Source: Thermoanaerobaculia bacterium (GTDB lineage: Bacteria > Acidobacteriota > Thermoanaerobaculia > UBA5066). From it: a stretch of DNA of 8,786 nucleotides. Position 1 is the first letter of the stretch. Every line of letters starts with the position of its first letter. Shown one piece after another: positions 1 to 6,284 of the stretch. The stretch spans positions 1 through 8,786 of the forward strand of contig JAGOBQ010000145.1 of the NCBI GenBank assembly GCA_017999215.1. The letters are read 5' to 3'. The position numbers were made by a program, and so were the translations under genes. Under the pieces are notes generated by a model. It worked only from the letters and a program-made list of their open reading frames with translations, searched no databases and was not told where the DNA came from.

Positions 1-1941
1 ACCGCCGAGGAGGGCGCCCACCTGGGCCCTCTTGAAGAGCGCCATCGGGGCGGCGGGGTGGCCGGAGGGGACACGGTCGAGCGCGTCGCGGGCCTCCTCG
101 AGCCGCCCGGCGGCGAGGAGGAGGACACCGAGCTCGAGGTGCCGCCGGAACGACTCCCGCTGGAGGGTGCGCGCCCGCTCGAGCGCGGCGAGGGCCGGAC
201 CGGTCTCGCCGAGCCGCATCCGGAGGAGGCCGGCCTCGACGAGGCGCGTTCCCGGGTCGCCGGAGAGCGGGACGGCCCGCTCGAGGAGCGCCGCCGCCTC
301 TCCGAGGCGTCCCTCCCGGGCGCGCACCTGGGCGAGCCCCTCGATCGCGGCGAGGCGGTCGGGCTGCGATTCGAGGACCGCCTCGAGGAGCGGCCCCGCG
401 CGCTCGACCTGTCCGTACTTCAGGTGGTGAAGGCCGAGGTAGTGGCGGACCTCGACCGATCGGGGGTCGATCCGGCGCGCCCGGGCGAAGACCGCGAGCG
501 CCTCTCCCTCCTGGCCGAGGAGCGACCGGCAGGCCGCGAGCTGGACGGCGGCCATCAGGTTGCCGCCGTCGCGCGCGAGGACGCGCTCGAAGCGCCCCGC
601 GGCACGAGCGTAGTCGCCGCGAGCGAAGGCGTGCGCGGCGGCGTCGAGGTCGGCGAAGAGGGGCGTCATCTCCGCCGCGCGGGGCGCGCCCTCGGGCACG
701 GCTCCCGGCGCCTCCCCCGAGACGAGGTAGCCGAGGCTCGCGAGCCGGCGACGCTCCTCCTCGCCGGCCGGCGGCGCGGAGGTGGCGGGCGAGGCGCCCG
801 GCAGCGGGTACTCCGCGACGGCCCGGGCCAGGGCCCGGTCCGGCGGGACGGTTCCCGCGAGGTCGTGCGCCTCCACCGGGTCGGCGAAGACGTCGTAGAG
901 CTCGAGCCGGCCGGAGCGGATCAGCTTCTGCCGTCCCGCGACGCCCATCACCTGCGGCTGCCAGCGGTAGTTGAGGTACGGCTGCATCGCCTCGCCGAGG
1001 ACCGGGGCGCCTCCCGAGGCGAGGAGCGTGCCGTCCGCCGGATCGCCCGCGAGCCCGAGGAGCGTCGCCCGGACCTGGCGGAGGCTGACCGGGTCGCCGC
1101 GCGTCCCCGTCTCGACACCGGCGCCGGCGACGACGAGCGGCACGCGCATCACCCCCTGGTAGAGGAGGTTCCCGTGCAGCATCTCCCCGTGGTCGCCGCG
1201 CCCCTCGCCGTGGTCGGCGGCGACGACGATCCCCGCCCCGCGCCCTCCCGCGGCCGCCTCGAACGCGGCGACGAGGCGTCCGAGCTCCTGGTCCATCGCG
1301 GCGATCTCGCCGAGGTACGGGTCGTGGGGGAATCGGCTGCGGAACGGCTCGGGCGGTGCGTACGGCTCGTGCGGGTCGTAGTAGTGGACCCAGAGGAAGC
1401 GCGGCCGCGTCTCGGCCCGCGCGAGCCAGGCGAGCGCGCGGTCGGTCGTCTCGCGGGCGGAGCGCTCGACCCGTCCGTCGCCGATCTCGTCGTCGTAGAG
1501 GTCGAACCCGCGGGCGAGGCCGAACGGGCTCTCGAGCGGATAGCCCGAGACGAACGCGGCCGTGGCGTAGCCGAGCTCGCGCAGACGCTCGGTCACGAGC
1601 GGAACGTGGTCCGGGAGGCGTCTCCCGTTCTCGTGCACGCCGTGCCCCGCCGGGTAGAGCCCGGAGAGCATCGAGGCGTGGGAGGGGAGCGTCGTCGGCG
1701 CCGTCGCGTAGGCCTGGGCGAAGCGGAGGCCTCGCGCGGCGAGCGCGGCGAAGGCCGGCGTCGCGCCGGTCTTCTCCTCGGGCGCGAGCGCGTCGGCGCG
1801 CGTCGTGTCGAGCGTGACGAGGAGCAGGGCCGGCCGCTCCGGAGGGGGCGCCGGGCGGGCGGGCTCGCGGGAGCAGCCGGCGGTCAGCGCGAGGGCCGCC
1901 GCGAGGACGATCCGGCGCGGGAGAGGTCCGCCGACGCTCAC
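1..1941 (-). CDS. Sulfatase-superfamily lipoprotein with C-terminal TPR repeats (partial, runs off left edge)
   Basis: 647 codons are visible with no stop before the window edge, so the C-terminus is missing. Translated from GTG at 1941, residues 1-23 look like a lipoprotein signal: R9-R10, a hydrophobic run, then LTAGC with Cys23. Thr at -3 makes the lipobox slightly unusual. Residues about 37-365 form an alkaline-phosphatase/sulfatase-superfamily hydrolase: metal-ligand strand VTLDTTRAD (Asp45), nucleophile segment TTLPSHASMLSGLYP (Thr84), WVHYYDPHEPY near 184-194, ADHGEGRGDHGE (Asp243, His244), and a YDVFADPVEAHDL end motif near 348. From about residue 430 onward, helical repeats of TPR type (ARGDYARAAGRFERVL and similar, roughly six units) continue to the edge. 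The nucleophile position holds Thr, not Cys or Ser, so formylglycine sulfatase chemistry is doubtful; a phosphatase or transferase activity is equally possible. GTG 1941 is the only start candidate between the in-frame TAG (1954-1956) and the domain, and it lacks a Shine-Dalgarno. The substrate cannot be told from sequence. Confidence 0.9.
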   Translation of the reverse strand, partial: MSVGGPLPRRIVLAAALALTAGCSREPARPAPPPERPALLLVTLDTTRADALAPEEKTGATPAFAALAARGLRFAQAYATAPTTLPSHASMLSGLYPAGHGVHENGRRLPDHVPLVTERLRELGYATAAFVSGYPLESPFGLARGFDLYDDEIGDGRVERSARETTDRALAWLARAETRPRFLWVHYYDPHEPYAPPEPFRSRFPHDPYLGEIAAMDQELGRLVAAFEAAAGGRGAGIVVAADHGEGRGDHGEMLHGNLLYQGVMRVPLVVAGAGVETGTRGDPVSLRQVRATLLGLAGDPADGTLLASGGAPVLGEAMQPYLNYRWQPQVMGVAGRQKLIRSGRLELYDVFADPVEAHDLAGTVPPDRALARAVAEYPLPGASPATSAPPAGEEERRRLASLGYLVSGEAPGAVPEGAPRAAEMTPLFADLDAAAHAFARGDYARAAGRFERVLARDGGNLMAAVQLAACRSLLGQEGEALAVFARARRIDPRSVEVRHYLGLHHLKYGQVERAGPLLEAVLESQPDRLAAIEGLAQVRAREGRLGEAAALLERAVPLSGDPGTRLVEAGLLRMRLGETGPALAALERARTLQRESFRRHLELGVLLLAAGRLEEARDALDRVPSGHPAAPMALFKRAQVGALLGG

Positions 1942-1950
1942 GAGGCCGAA

Positions 1951-1956
1951 AGTCTA
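1951..1956 (-). promoter_or_regulatory. Candidate -10 box (TAGACT) for the sulfatase-like gene
   Basis: On the minus strand TAGACT lies 9 nt before the GTG start, in a 69-bp divergent intergenic region. It fits TAnnnT, with no convincing -35 element upstream. A start site about 7 nt downstream would fall almost on the GTG, so the mRNA would be nearly leaderless, in keeping with the absence of a Shine-Dalgarno. The same octamer, GCTAGACT, precedes the SPFH gene. This is inference from position and composition only. Confidence 0.35.
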
Positions 1957-2010
1957 GCCGACCCCGGGCCTGCGCCGGGCCGCCCCGGGAACTGCCAGAA
2001 TCGCGGGCGG

Positions 2011-2799
2011 ATGGACGTCCCGCCTCCCGGTCGCGGCGCCGCAAGGCCCGGTCTCTCGCTCGCGCTTCCCGGGCGCGTCCGGCCGTACGTGATGGCGCAC
2101 CGCGGGAACCGGGTGGCCTGCCCGGAGAACACGCTCGCGTCGTTCCGGCGGGCGCTCGAGGATGGCGCGGACGTCCTCGAGACCGACCTCTGGCTCTCGG
2201 CCGACGGCGTCTTCGTCTGCATCCACGACGCCACGCTCGAGAGGACGACGGACGGAACGGGGCTCGTCGAAGCGAAGAGCCTCGCGGAGCTGAAGGCCCT
2301 GTCCGCCTGCTGCCGGCGGGCGGAGTTCGACTCGGAGCGGATCCCGACCCTCGCCGAGCTCTGCGCCCTCCTCCCCTCTGACCGGGGGCTCGCTCTCGAG
2401 CTGAAGAGCGACCGGTTCCTCGACCCCGAGGTTGGACGGCGGCTCGCCGGGGAGCTCGAGGCGCTCGGGGTCCTCGAGAGGTGCGTCGTCCTCTCGTTCT
2501 CGCGGGCGCGTCTTGAGGCCTGCCGGCGCGGGGCGCCGCGCCTCCCGACGGGCTGGATCACGCTGAAGGGGGCCCGCCCCGTCCCGGGGACCGAGCTCCT
2601 CGGACCCTGGTGGCCTCTCCTCCTCCTGAACCCCCTCTACGTCGCTCTCGCCCACCGCCGCGGGCAGGCGGTCGCCCCGCTCGACCCGTCTCCCGGCCGC
2701 CGTCTGTGGCTCTGGCGACTGCTTCGCTGCGACGCCGTCCTGACGGACGACCCGGGGGAGACGGTCCGGCAACTCGGGAGGAGGCCGCCCCGTATCTGA
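2011..2799 (+). CDS. Glycerophosphodiester phosphodiesterase (GDPD family)
   Basis: This 262-residue protein should hydrolyse glycerophosphodiesters to glycerol-3-phosphate and an alcohol, in phospholipid turnover. The family signature is complete: MAHRGN (His30), PENT (Glu39-Asn40), VLETDLWLS (metal ligands Glu57 and Asp59), VCIHD (second catalytic His72), ERTTDGTG, LALELK (Glu130, third metal ligand, and Lys132) and, near the end, DAVLTDDPG, the usual closing strand. There is no signal peptide, so it is probably cytoplasmic; a hydrophobic patch PWWPLLLLNPLYVAL in the last third could touch the membrane. The strand that usually reads like WTVN is VAPLDP here. Length is normal for bacterial single-domain GDPDs. 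ATG 2011 is chosen because it leaves room for the first barrel strand (RPYVMAHRG). It lacks a clear Shine-Dalgarno, and the only nearby alternatives, GTG 2089 and ATG 2092, would cut that strand. The frame stays open far upstream, but that part is antisense to the sulfatase-like gene. The exact substrate is unknown. Confidence 0.92.
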   Translation: MDVPPPGRGAARPGLSLALPGRVRPYVMAHRGNRVACPENTLASFRRALEDGADVLETDLWLSADGVFVCIHDATLERTTDGTGLVEAKSLAELKALSACCRRAEFDSERIPTLAELCALLPSDRGLALELKSDRFLDPEVGRRLAGELEALGVLERCVVLSFSRARLEACRRGAPRLPTGWITLKGARPVPGTELLGPWWPLLLLNPLYVALAHRRGQAVAPLDPSPGRRLWLWRLLRCDAVLTDDPGETVRQLGRRPPRI

Positions 2800-2826
2800 A
2801 CGAGGCCCGGGCCGTCCCCTGGAAGG

Positions 2827-2832
2827 GATAAT
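2827..2832 (+). promoter_or_regulatory. Candidate -10 box (GATAAT) for the S46 peptidase gene
   Basis: GATAAT matches five of six positions of the TATAAT consensus and sits in the 68-bp gap between the GDPD stop and the peptidase start, in otherwise very GC-rich DNA. No good -35 element is found 16-18 bp upstream. A start near 2839 would give a leader of about 30 nt containing the strong ribosome binding site. This suggests the peptidase has its own promoter, although read-through from the GDPD gene is possible. Confidence 0.4.
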
Positions 2833-2850
2833 GCGAGGTCCGGCCTTTTC

Positions 2851-2860
2851 CGGAGGGAGG
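2851..2860 (+). promoter_or_regulatory. Strong ribosome binding site that sets a TTG start
   Basis: CGGAGGGAGG ends 7 nt before TTG 2868. This purine-rich Shine-Dalgarno decides the start, because the reading frame after the TTG begins directly with a well-formed signal peptide. Confidence 0.7.
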
Positions 2861-2867
2861 ATTCCAC

Positions 2868-5051
2868 TTGAGCAAATCGTTCCGTACCACCGTCGTCCTC
2901 GTGGCGGCCCTCATCGCCGCGTCCCCCGTCGCCGCCGACGAGGGAATGTGGATGCCCCAGCAGATCCCCGACCTCGCGCCCCGCCTCGCGGAGCTCGGCT
3001 TCACGGGCGACGCGAAGATGTGGTCCGACCTGACCGGCTTCCCGATGAACGCGGTCATCTCGCTCGGCGGCTGCAGCGCGTCGTTCATCTCGCCCGACGG
3101 CCTCATCGCGACGAACCACCACTGCGTCCAGGGGTCGCTCCAGTACAACTCGACCCCCGAGAAGAACCTGATCGTCGACGGCTACCTCGCGCGGACGCGC
3201 GAGGAGGAGCTCTCGAACGGCCCCGGCTCGCGGGTCTGGGTGACGGTCGCCGTGACCGAGGTGACCGACGCGATCACCGGGAAGATCTCCCCGAAGCTGA
3301 CCGACCGCCAGCGCTTCGACGTCATCGAGCGCCGGATCAAGGAGCGGACGGCGGCCTGCGAGAAGGACGGCCTCCGCTGCCGCGTCGCCTCCTTCTTCGA
3401 GGGGCTGAAGTACTACGAGATCGCCCAGCTCGAGATCAACGACGTCCGCCTCGTCTACGCCCCGCCGCAGGGGATCGGCAACTACGGCGGCGAGACCGAC
3501 AACTGGCAGTGGCCCCGGCACACGGGCGACTTCTCCTTCTACCGCGCCTACGTCGGCAAGGACGGCAAGCCCGCCGCCTACTCGAAGGAGAACGTCCCGT
3601 ACCAGCCGAAGCACTTCCTGAAGATCTCCCCGAAGGGGGCGAGCCCGGGCGAGCTGATCTTCGTCGCCGGCTACCCCGGCCGGACGCAGCGCCACGAGAC
3701 GTTCGCCGAGGTGAAGGAGCGGACCGAGTGGGGCTTCCCGCGGTACGTCCGCCGCAACCGGGAGATGATCGCGATCCTCGAGGAGGTCACGAAGGGGTCG
3801 AAGGAGCTCGCGATCAAGGCCGAGCCGCGGATGCGGGGCCTCCAGAACGGGATGAAGAAGAACGAGGGAGTCCTCGCCGGGCTGCAGAAGGGCGGGATCC
3901 TGGCTCGCAAGGAAGCGAAGCAGAAGGCCCTCGAGGCCTGGATCGCCGCCGACGCGACCCGCCAGAAGGAGTTCGGCCCCGCCCTCGCCGGCCTCGCCGA
4001 GATGCAGGCCGAGAGCGAGAAGACGCGTGAGAAGGACGCCGTCTTCGGCGCCCTCTACATGAACTCCACCCTTCTTTCGACCGCGAACCAGCTCTACCGC
4101 CTCTCCCTCGAGCGCCCGAAGAAGGACCTCGACCGCGACCCGTCCTTCCAGGAGCGGAACTGGGCCCGGATCAAGGAAGGCCTCGAGCGGATGGAGCGCT
4201 CCTACGACAACCGGCTCGACCGGCCGATGCTCCGCTACGTCCTGCACGAGGCGGCGGCCCTCCCGGCCGGCCAGCGGATCGAGCCCCTCGACACCCTCGT
4301 CGGCCTTGCCGCGGGGATGCCGAAGGAGGAGGCCGCGAAGAAGGTCGAGACGTTCCTCGACGCGCTCTACGCCGGCACCCGTCTCCCCGAGAAGGAGTTC
4401 CGCCTCTCTCTCTTCGACAAGCCGACCAAGGAGATCGTCGATACGAACGACGCCGCGGTGAAGCTGGCCGTCGCCCTCCACCCGATGGCCGAGGCCGCGC
4501 GCGAGCGGGAGAAGGCGACCGAGGGGAAGCGCTCGCGCCTCCGCCCGGTCTACATGCGGGCTCTCCTCGCGCAGGGCGGCGGCCTCGTCGCTCCCGACGC
4601 GAACTCCACGCTCCGCGTCACGTTCGGCCGCGTCATGGGCGTCGACCCGCGCGACGGCATGCGCTACCTCCCGCAGACGACGCTCCAGGGCGTCCTCGAC
4701 AAGCACACGGGCGAAGGCGAGTTCGACGCGCCCGGCCGTCTCCTCGAGGCGGCGAAGGCGCTCCGGGCCGGGAAGAAGACTCCCTACTTCGACGAGAAGC
4801 TGGGCGACGTCCCGGTGAACTTCATGTCCGACGTCGACACGACGGGCGGCAACTCGGGCTCGGCGGTCCTGAACTCTAAGGGCGAGCTCGTCGGCCTGCT
4901 CTTCGACGGAACGCTGGAGACGGTCGCCTCCGACTTCCTCTTCGACACGGAGAAGACGCGGTCGATCCAGGTCGACAGCCGCTACCTCCTCTGGGTCTGG
5001 GACGCGGTCGAAGGGGCGAAGAACCTCCTCGACGAGGCCGGGATCAAGTAG
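2868..5051 (+). CDS. S46 family serine dipeptidyl-peptidase, DPP7-like, secreted
   Basis: This 727-residue exopeptidase should remove dipeptides from the N-terminus of peptides in the periplasm. TTG 2868 follows a strong Shine-Dalgarno. Residues 1-23 form a Sec signal peptide (hydrophobic VVLVAALIAA, likely cut after Ala23 in VAA|DE). The mature start, EGMWMPQQIP, is the S46 hallmark. The chymotrypsin-fold triad is His85 (ATNHHC), Asp221 (DNWQWPRHTGDF) and Ser663 (TTGGNSGSAV). Asn212, Trp213 and Asp680 match the residues that hold the substrate N-terminus in this family. Cys69 (GGCSASF) and Cys86 could form the conserved disulfide. Between the two protease half-barrels, about 250-600, lies the expected helical domain. 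Position 681, 18 residues after the catalytic Ser, is Gly as in DPP7 and not Arg as in the Asp/Glu-specific DPP11, so cleavage after hydrophobic residues is expected. Length is normal for the family. It stands alone between the GDPD gene and a terminator. The dpp7 name is not assigned because specificity is only predicted. Confidence 0.95.
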   Translation: MSKSFRTTVVLVAALIAASPVAADEGMWMPQQIPDLAPRLAELGFTGDAKMWSDLTGFPMNAVISLGGCSASFISPDGLIATNHHCVQGSLQYNSTPEKNLIVDGYLARTREEELSNGPGSRVWVTVAVTEVTDAITGKISPKLTDRQRFDVIERRIKERTAACEKDGLRCRVASFFEGLKYYEIAQLEINDVRLVYAPPQGIGNYGGETDNWQWPRHTGDFSFYRAYVGKDGKPAAYSKENVPYQPKHFLKISPKGASPGELIFVAGYPGRTQRHETFAEVKERTEWGFPRYVRRNREMIAILEEVTKGSKELAIKAEPRMRGLQNGMKKNEGVLAGLQKGGILARKEAKQKALEAWIAADATRQKEFGPALAGLAEMQAESEKTREKDAVFGALYMNSTLLSTANQLYRLSLERPKKDLDRDPSFQERNWARIKEGLERMERSYDNRLDRPMLRYVLHEAAALPAGQRIEPLDTLVGLAAGMPKEEAAKKVETFLDALYAGTRLPEKEFRLSLFDKPTKEIVDTNDAAVKLAVALHPMAEAAREREKATEGKRSRLRPVYMRALLAQGGGLVAPDANSTLRVTFGRVMGVDPRDGMRYLPQTTLQGVLDKHTGEGEFDAPGRLLEAAKALRAGKKTPYFDEKLGDVPVNFMSDVDTTGGNSGSAVLNSKGELVGLLFDGTLETVASDFLFDTEKTRSIQVDSRYLLWVWDAVEGAKNLLDEAGIK

Positions 5052-5078
5052 GTCCTCCGGACCATTCCGCGAGAACGG

Positions 5079-5119
5079 GCGGCCCGCATCCCGTCAGGGG
5101 TGCGGGCCGCAGCTCTTTT
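5079..5119 (+). terminator. Rho-independent terminator after the S46 peptidase gene
   Basis: A 14-bp stem pairs 5079-5092 with 5097-5110 around the loop GTCA, with one G-T wobble. A short T-rich tract, TCTTTT (5114-5119), follows. It begins 27 bp after the peptidase stop and lies 26 bp from the stop of the convergent zinc-ribbon gene. Read on the minus strand the hairpin is the same but is followed only by CCGTTCTC, so it should work best for the plus strand and may serve both. Confidence 0.8.
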
Positions 5120-5144
5120 CCGGCGGCTCTCCGTCGGGGCGGAG

Positions 5145-6257
5145 TCAGCCCAGCTGCGAGAAGAGGAGGATCACCGCGAGGACGCCGAGGATCGCCAGCG
5201 CGACCTTCACCGCGGAGAACGGCGCGTTCCCGTCGACCTTCCCGGTGACGCCGTTGACGAGGAAGCGGAACGGCTTGCCGCCGTACTCGTAGGCCGAGAT
5301 CCAGACCGGCAGGAGCGCGTTCTTGCACGTCAGGCCCGACCAGGCCGTCGAGACGGAGAGGTTCCGGTGCGTGTCGCCCGGCACCTGCGCCCCGCAGGCC
5401 GCGTGGATCTCGCGCGTCATCCGCTCCCGCGCCGCCGCGACCGCCTCGGGGAGGTCCACCGCGTACTCCTCGGCCAGGAAGCCGGAGAGGTACTGCGGGT
5501 CGTAGGGAACGAGGCCGCCGGTCGGGAACGGCTCGATGCCGCGCGCGAGGCCCGGAGGGAGCCCCTTCGAGGCGGGCACCGGGACGTCGTCGAAGACCTT
5601 CTCGAGGAAGCCGGCCGCCGGCTCCCAGCGGATGCGCGTCTCGGAGCGCATCACGGACTTCCCGTTCACGAGCGCCCGGACCTGGACGGTGTACCGATGC
5701 CCCGCCTCGGCGGTCCAGCGGTTGTGCGTCAGGGCGTCGAACGTCCAGAACGGCACGTAGACCCCCTGCATCGCCGTGACGGACGCCTTCTCCTTCAGGT
5801 CGTTCGGGCGGAACCAGAGGCCGGAAACCCAGCTCCGGAAGCGCTGCGCGGCGGAGGCGCGGTCGACGGAGAAGGGGAGGAGGCCGGCGGGGCGGACGTG
5901 GTCGGCCTCGGCCGGCGCCTCGACGACCGCGGGGGTCGCGCAGAAGGCGCAGCGCGAGGCGGAGACGCCGGGGTCGAACGTCGTCGTGGCGCCGCACTTC
6001 GTGCAGCGGACGCTCTTCCTCTCGGCCCCCCAGCCGAGGCTGCGGGGCGCGCTCAGCGCCTCCTCGAGCGGCCGCTCGACGACCTCGTCCGAGCTCGTCG
6101 GCAGCGCCGTCTCGCTCCCGCAATAGGGGCACTTCAGCGCGGAGGCGCCGGGGTGCCAGACGACGTCGGCGCCGCACGCGCCGCACGGGAACTTACGGGC
6201 CTTCGCGGAAACGGGCTCCCCGCCCGGGACCGGGCGGGGAGCGGGTTCGGCCGACAT
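5145..6257 (-). CDS. Double zinc-ribbon protein with C-terminal membrane anchor (YdjG-like)
   Basis: This 370-residue protein has two tandem zinc ribbons: Cys25-Cys28-Cys43-Cys46 and Cys85-Cys88-Cys103-Cys106, each CxxC...CxxC with a PGxSA turn between the pairs. A middle domain of about 130-330 carries VYVPFWTFDALTHNRW and PVWISAYEYGGKPFRFLVNG, segments typical of proteins often described as TFIIB-type zinc-ribbon or wrongly as PriA-like. Residues about 346-368 (VKVALAILGVLAVILLF) form one transmembrane helix at the very end, so the bulk probably faces the cytoplasm. It lies 27 bp downstream of the SPFH gene on the same strand and is likely co-transcribed. Bacillus YdjG, a zinc-ribbon membrane protein encoded beside the SPFH protein YdjI, has the same layout, and a role in anchoring the SPFH partner to the membrane is inferred from that. 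No helicase motifs are present. ATG 6257 has no clear Shine-Dalgarno. Confidence 0.85.
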   Translation of the reverse strand: MSAEPAPRPVPGGEPVSAKARKFPCGACGADVVWHPGASALKCPYCGSETALPTSSDEVVERPLEEALSAPRSLGWGAERKSVRCTKCGATTTFDPGVSASRCAFCATPAVVEAPAEADHVRPAGLLPFSVDRASAAQRFRSWVSGLWFRPNDLKEKASVTAMQGVYVPFWTFDALTHNRWTAEAGHRYTVQVRALVNGKSVMRSETRIRWEPAAGFLEKVFDDVPVPASKGLPPGLARGIEPFPTGGLVPYDPQYLSGFLAEEYAVDLPEAVAAARERMTREIHAACGAQVPGDTHRNLSVSTAWSGLTCKNALLPVWISAYEYGGKPFRFLVNGVTGKVDGNAPFSAVKVALAILGVLAVILLFSQLG

Positions 6258-6268
6258 GGTGCGAAGGG

Positions 6269-6284
6269 CGAGGGCCGCCCCTCG
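6269..6284 (-). other. Small hairpin between the SPFH and zinc-ribbon genes
   Basis: CGAGGG and CCCTCG form a perfect 6-bp stem around a 4-nt loop, starting at the base directly after the SPFH stop codon and ending 11 nt before the next start. No T-run follows, so it is not a standard terminator. It could stabilise the upstream message or tune expression of the second gene. In DNA this GC-rich a 6-bp stem can also arise by chance. Confidence 0.35.

Noticed and set aside
58..2010. A plus-strand frame open for about 650 codons upstream of, and in frame with, the GDPD gene.
   Set aside because: It is the exact antisense, codon-for-codon register of the sulfatase-like gene. The translation is low-complexity Arg/Glu/Gly-rich, typical of antisense shadows in 70% GC DNA. 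The recognisable GDPD domain begins only near 2011.
2831..4030. A plus-strand frame of 399 codons overlapping the S46 gene.
   Set aside because: It is the +1-shifted shadow of the peptidase, with an Arg/Pro-rich composition and no motif.
2637..4706. A minus-strand frame open for 689 codons.
   Set aside because: It is antisense to the S46 peptidase, whose motifs are all intact. The translation is biased toward Arg, Leu, Glu and Asp and shows no domain.
5051..5063. A small inverted repeat, GGTCC-TCC-GGACC, at the S46 stop codon.
   Set aside because: The stem is 5 bp with no T-run, and a far stronger terminator lies just downstream.
5145..6257. Reading the zinc-ribbon gene as a PriA-like helicase.
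   Set aside because: Only the Cys pattern recalls PriA. No Walker A, DEAD/H or other helicase motif is present, and the C-terminus is a membrane helix.
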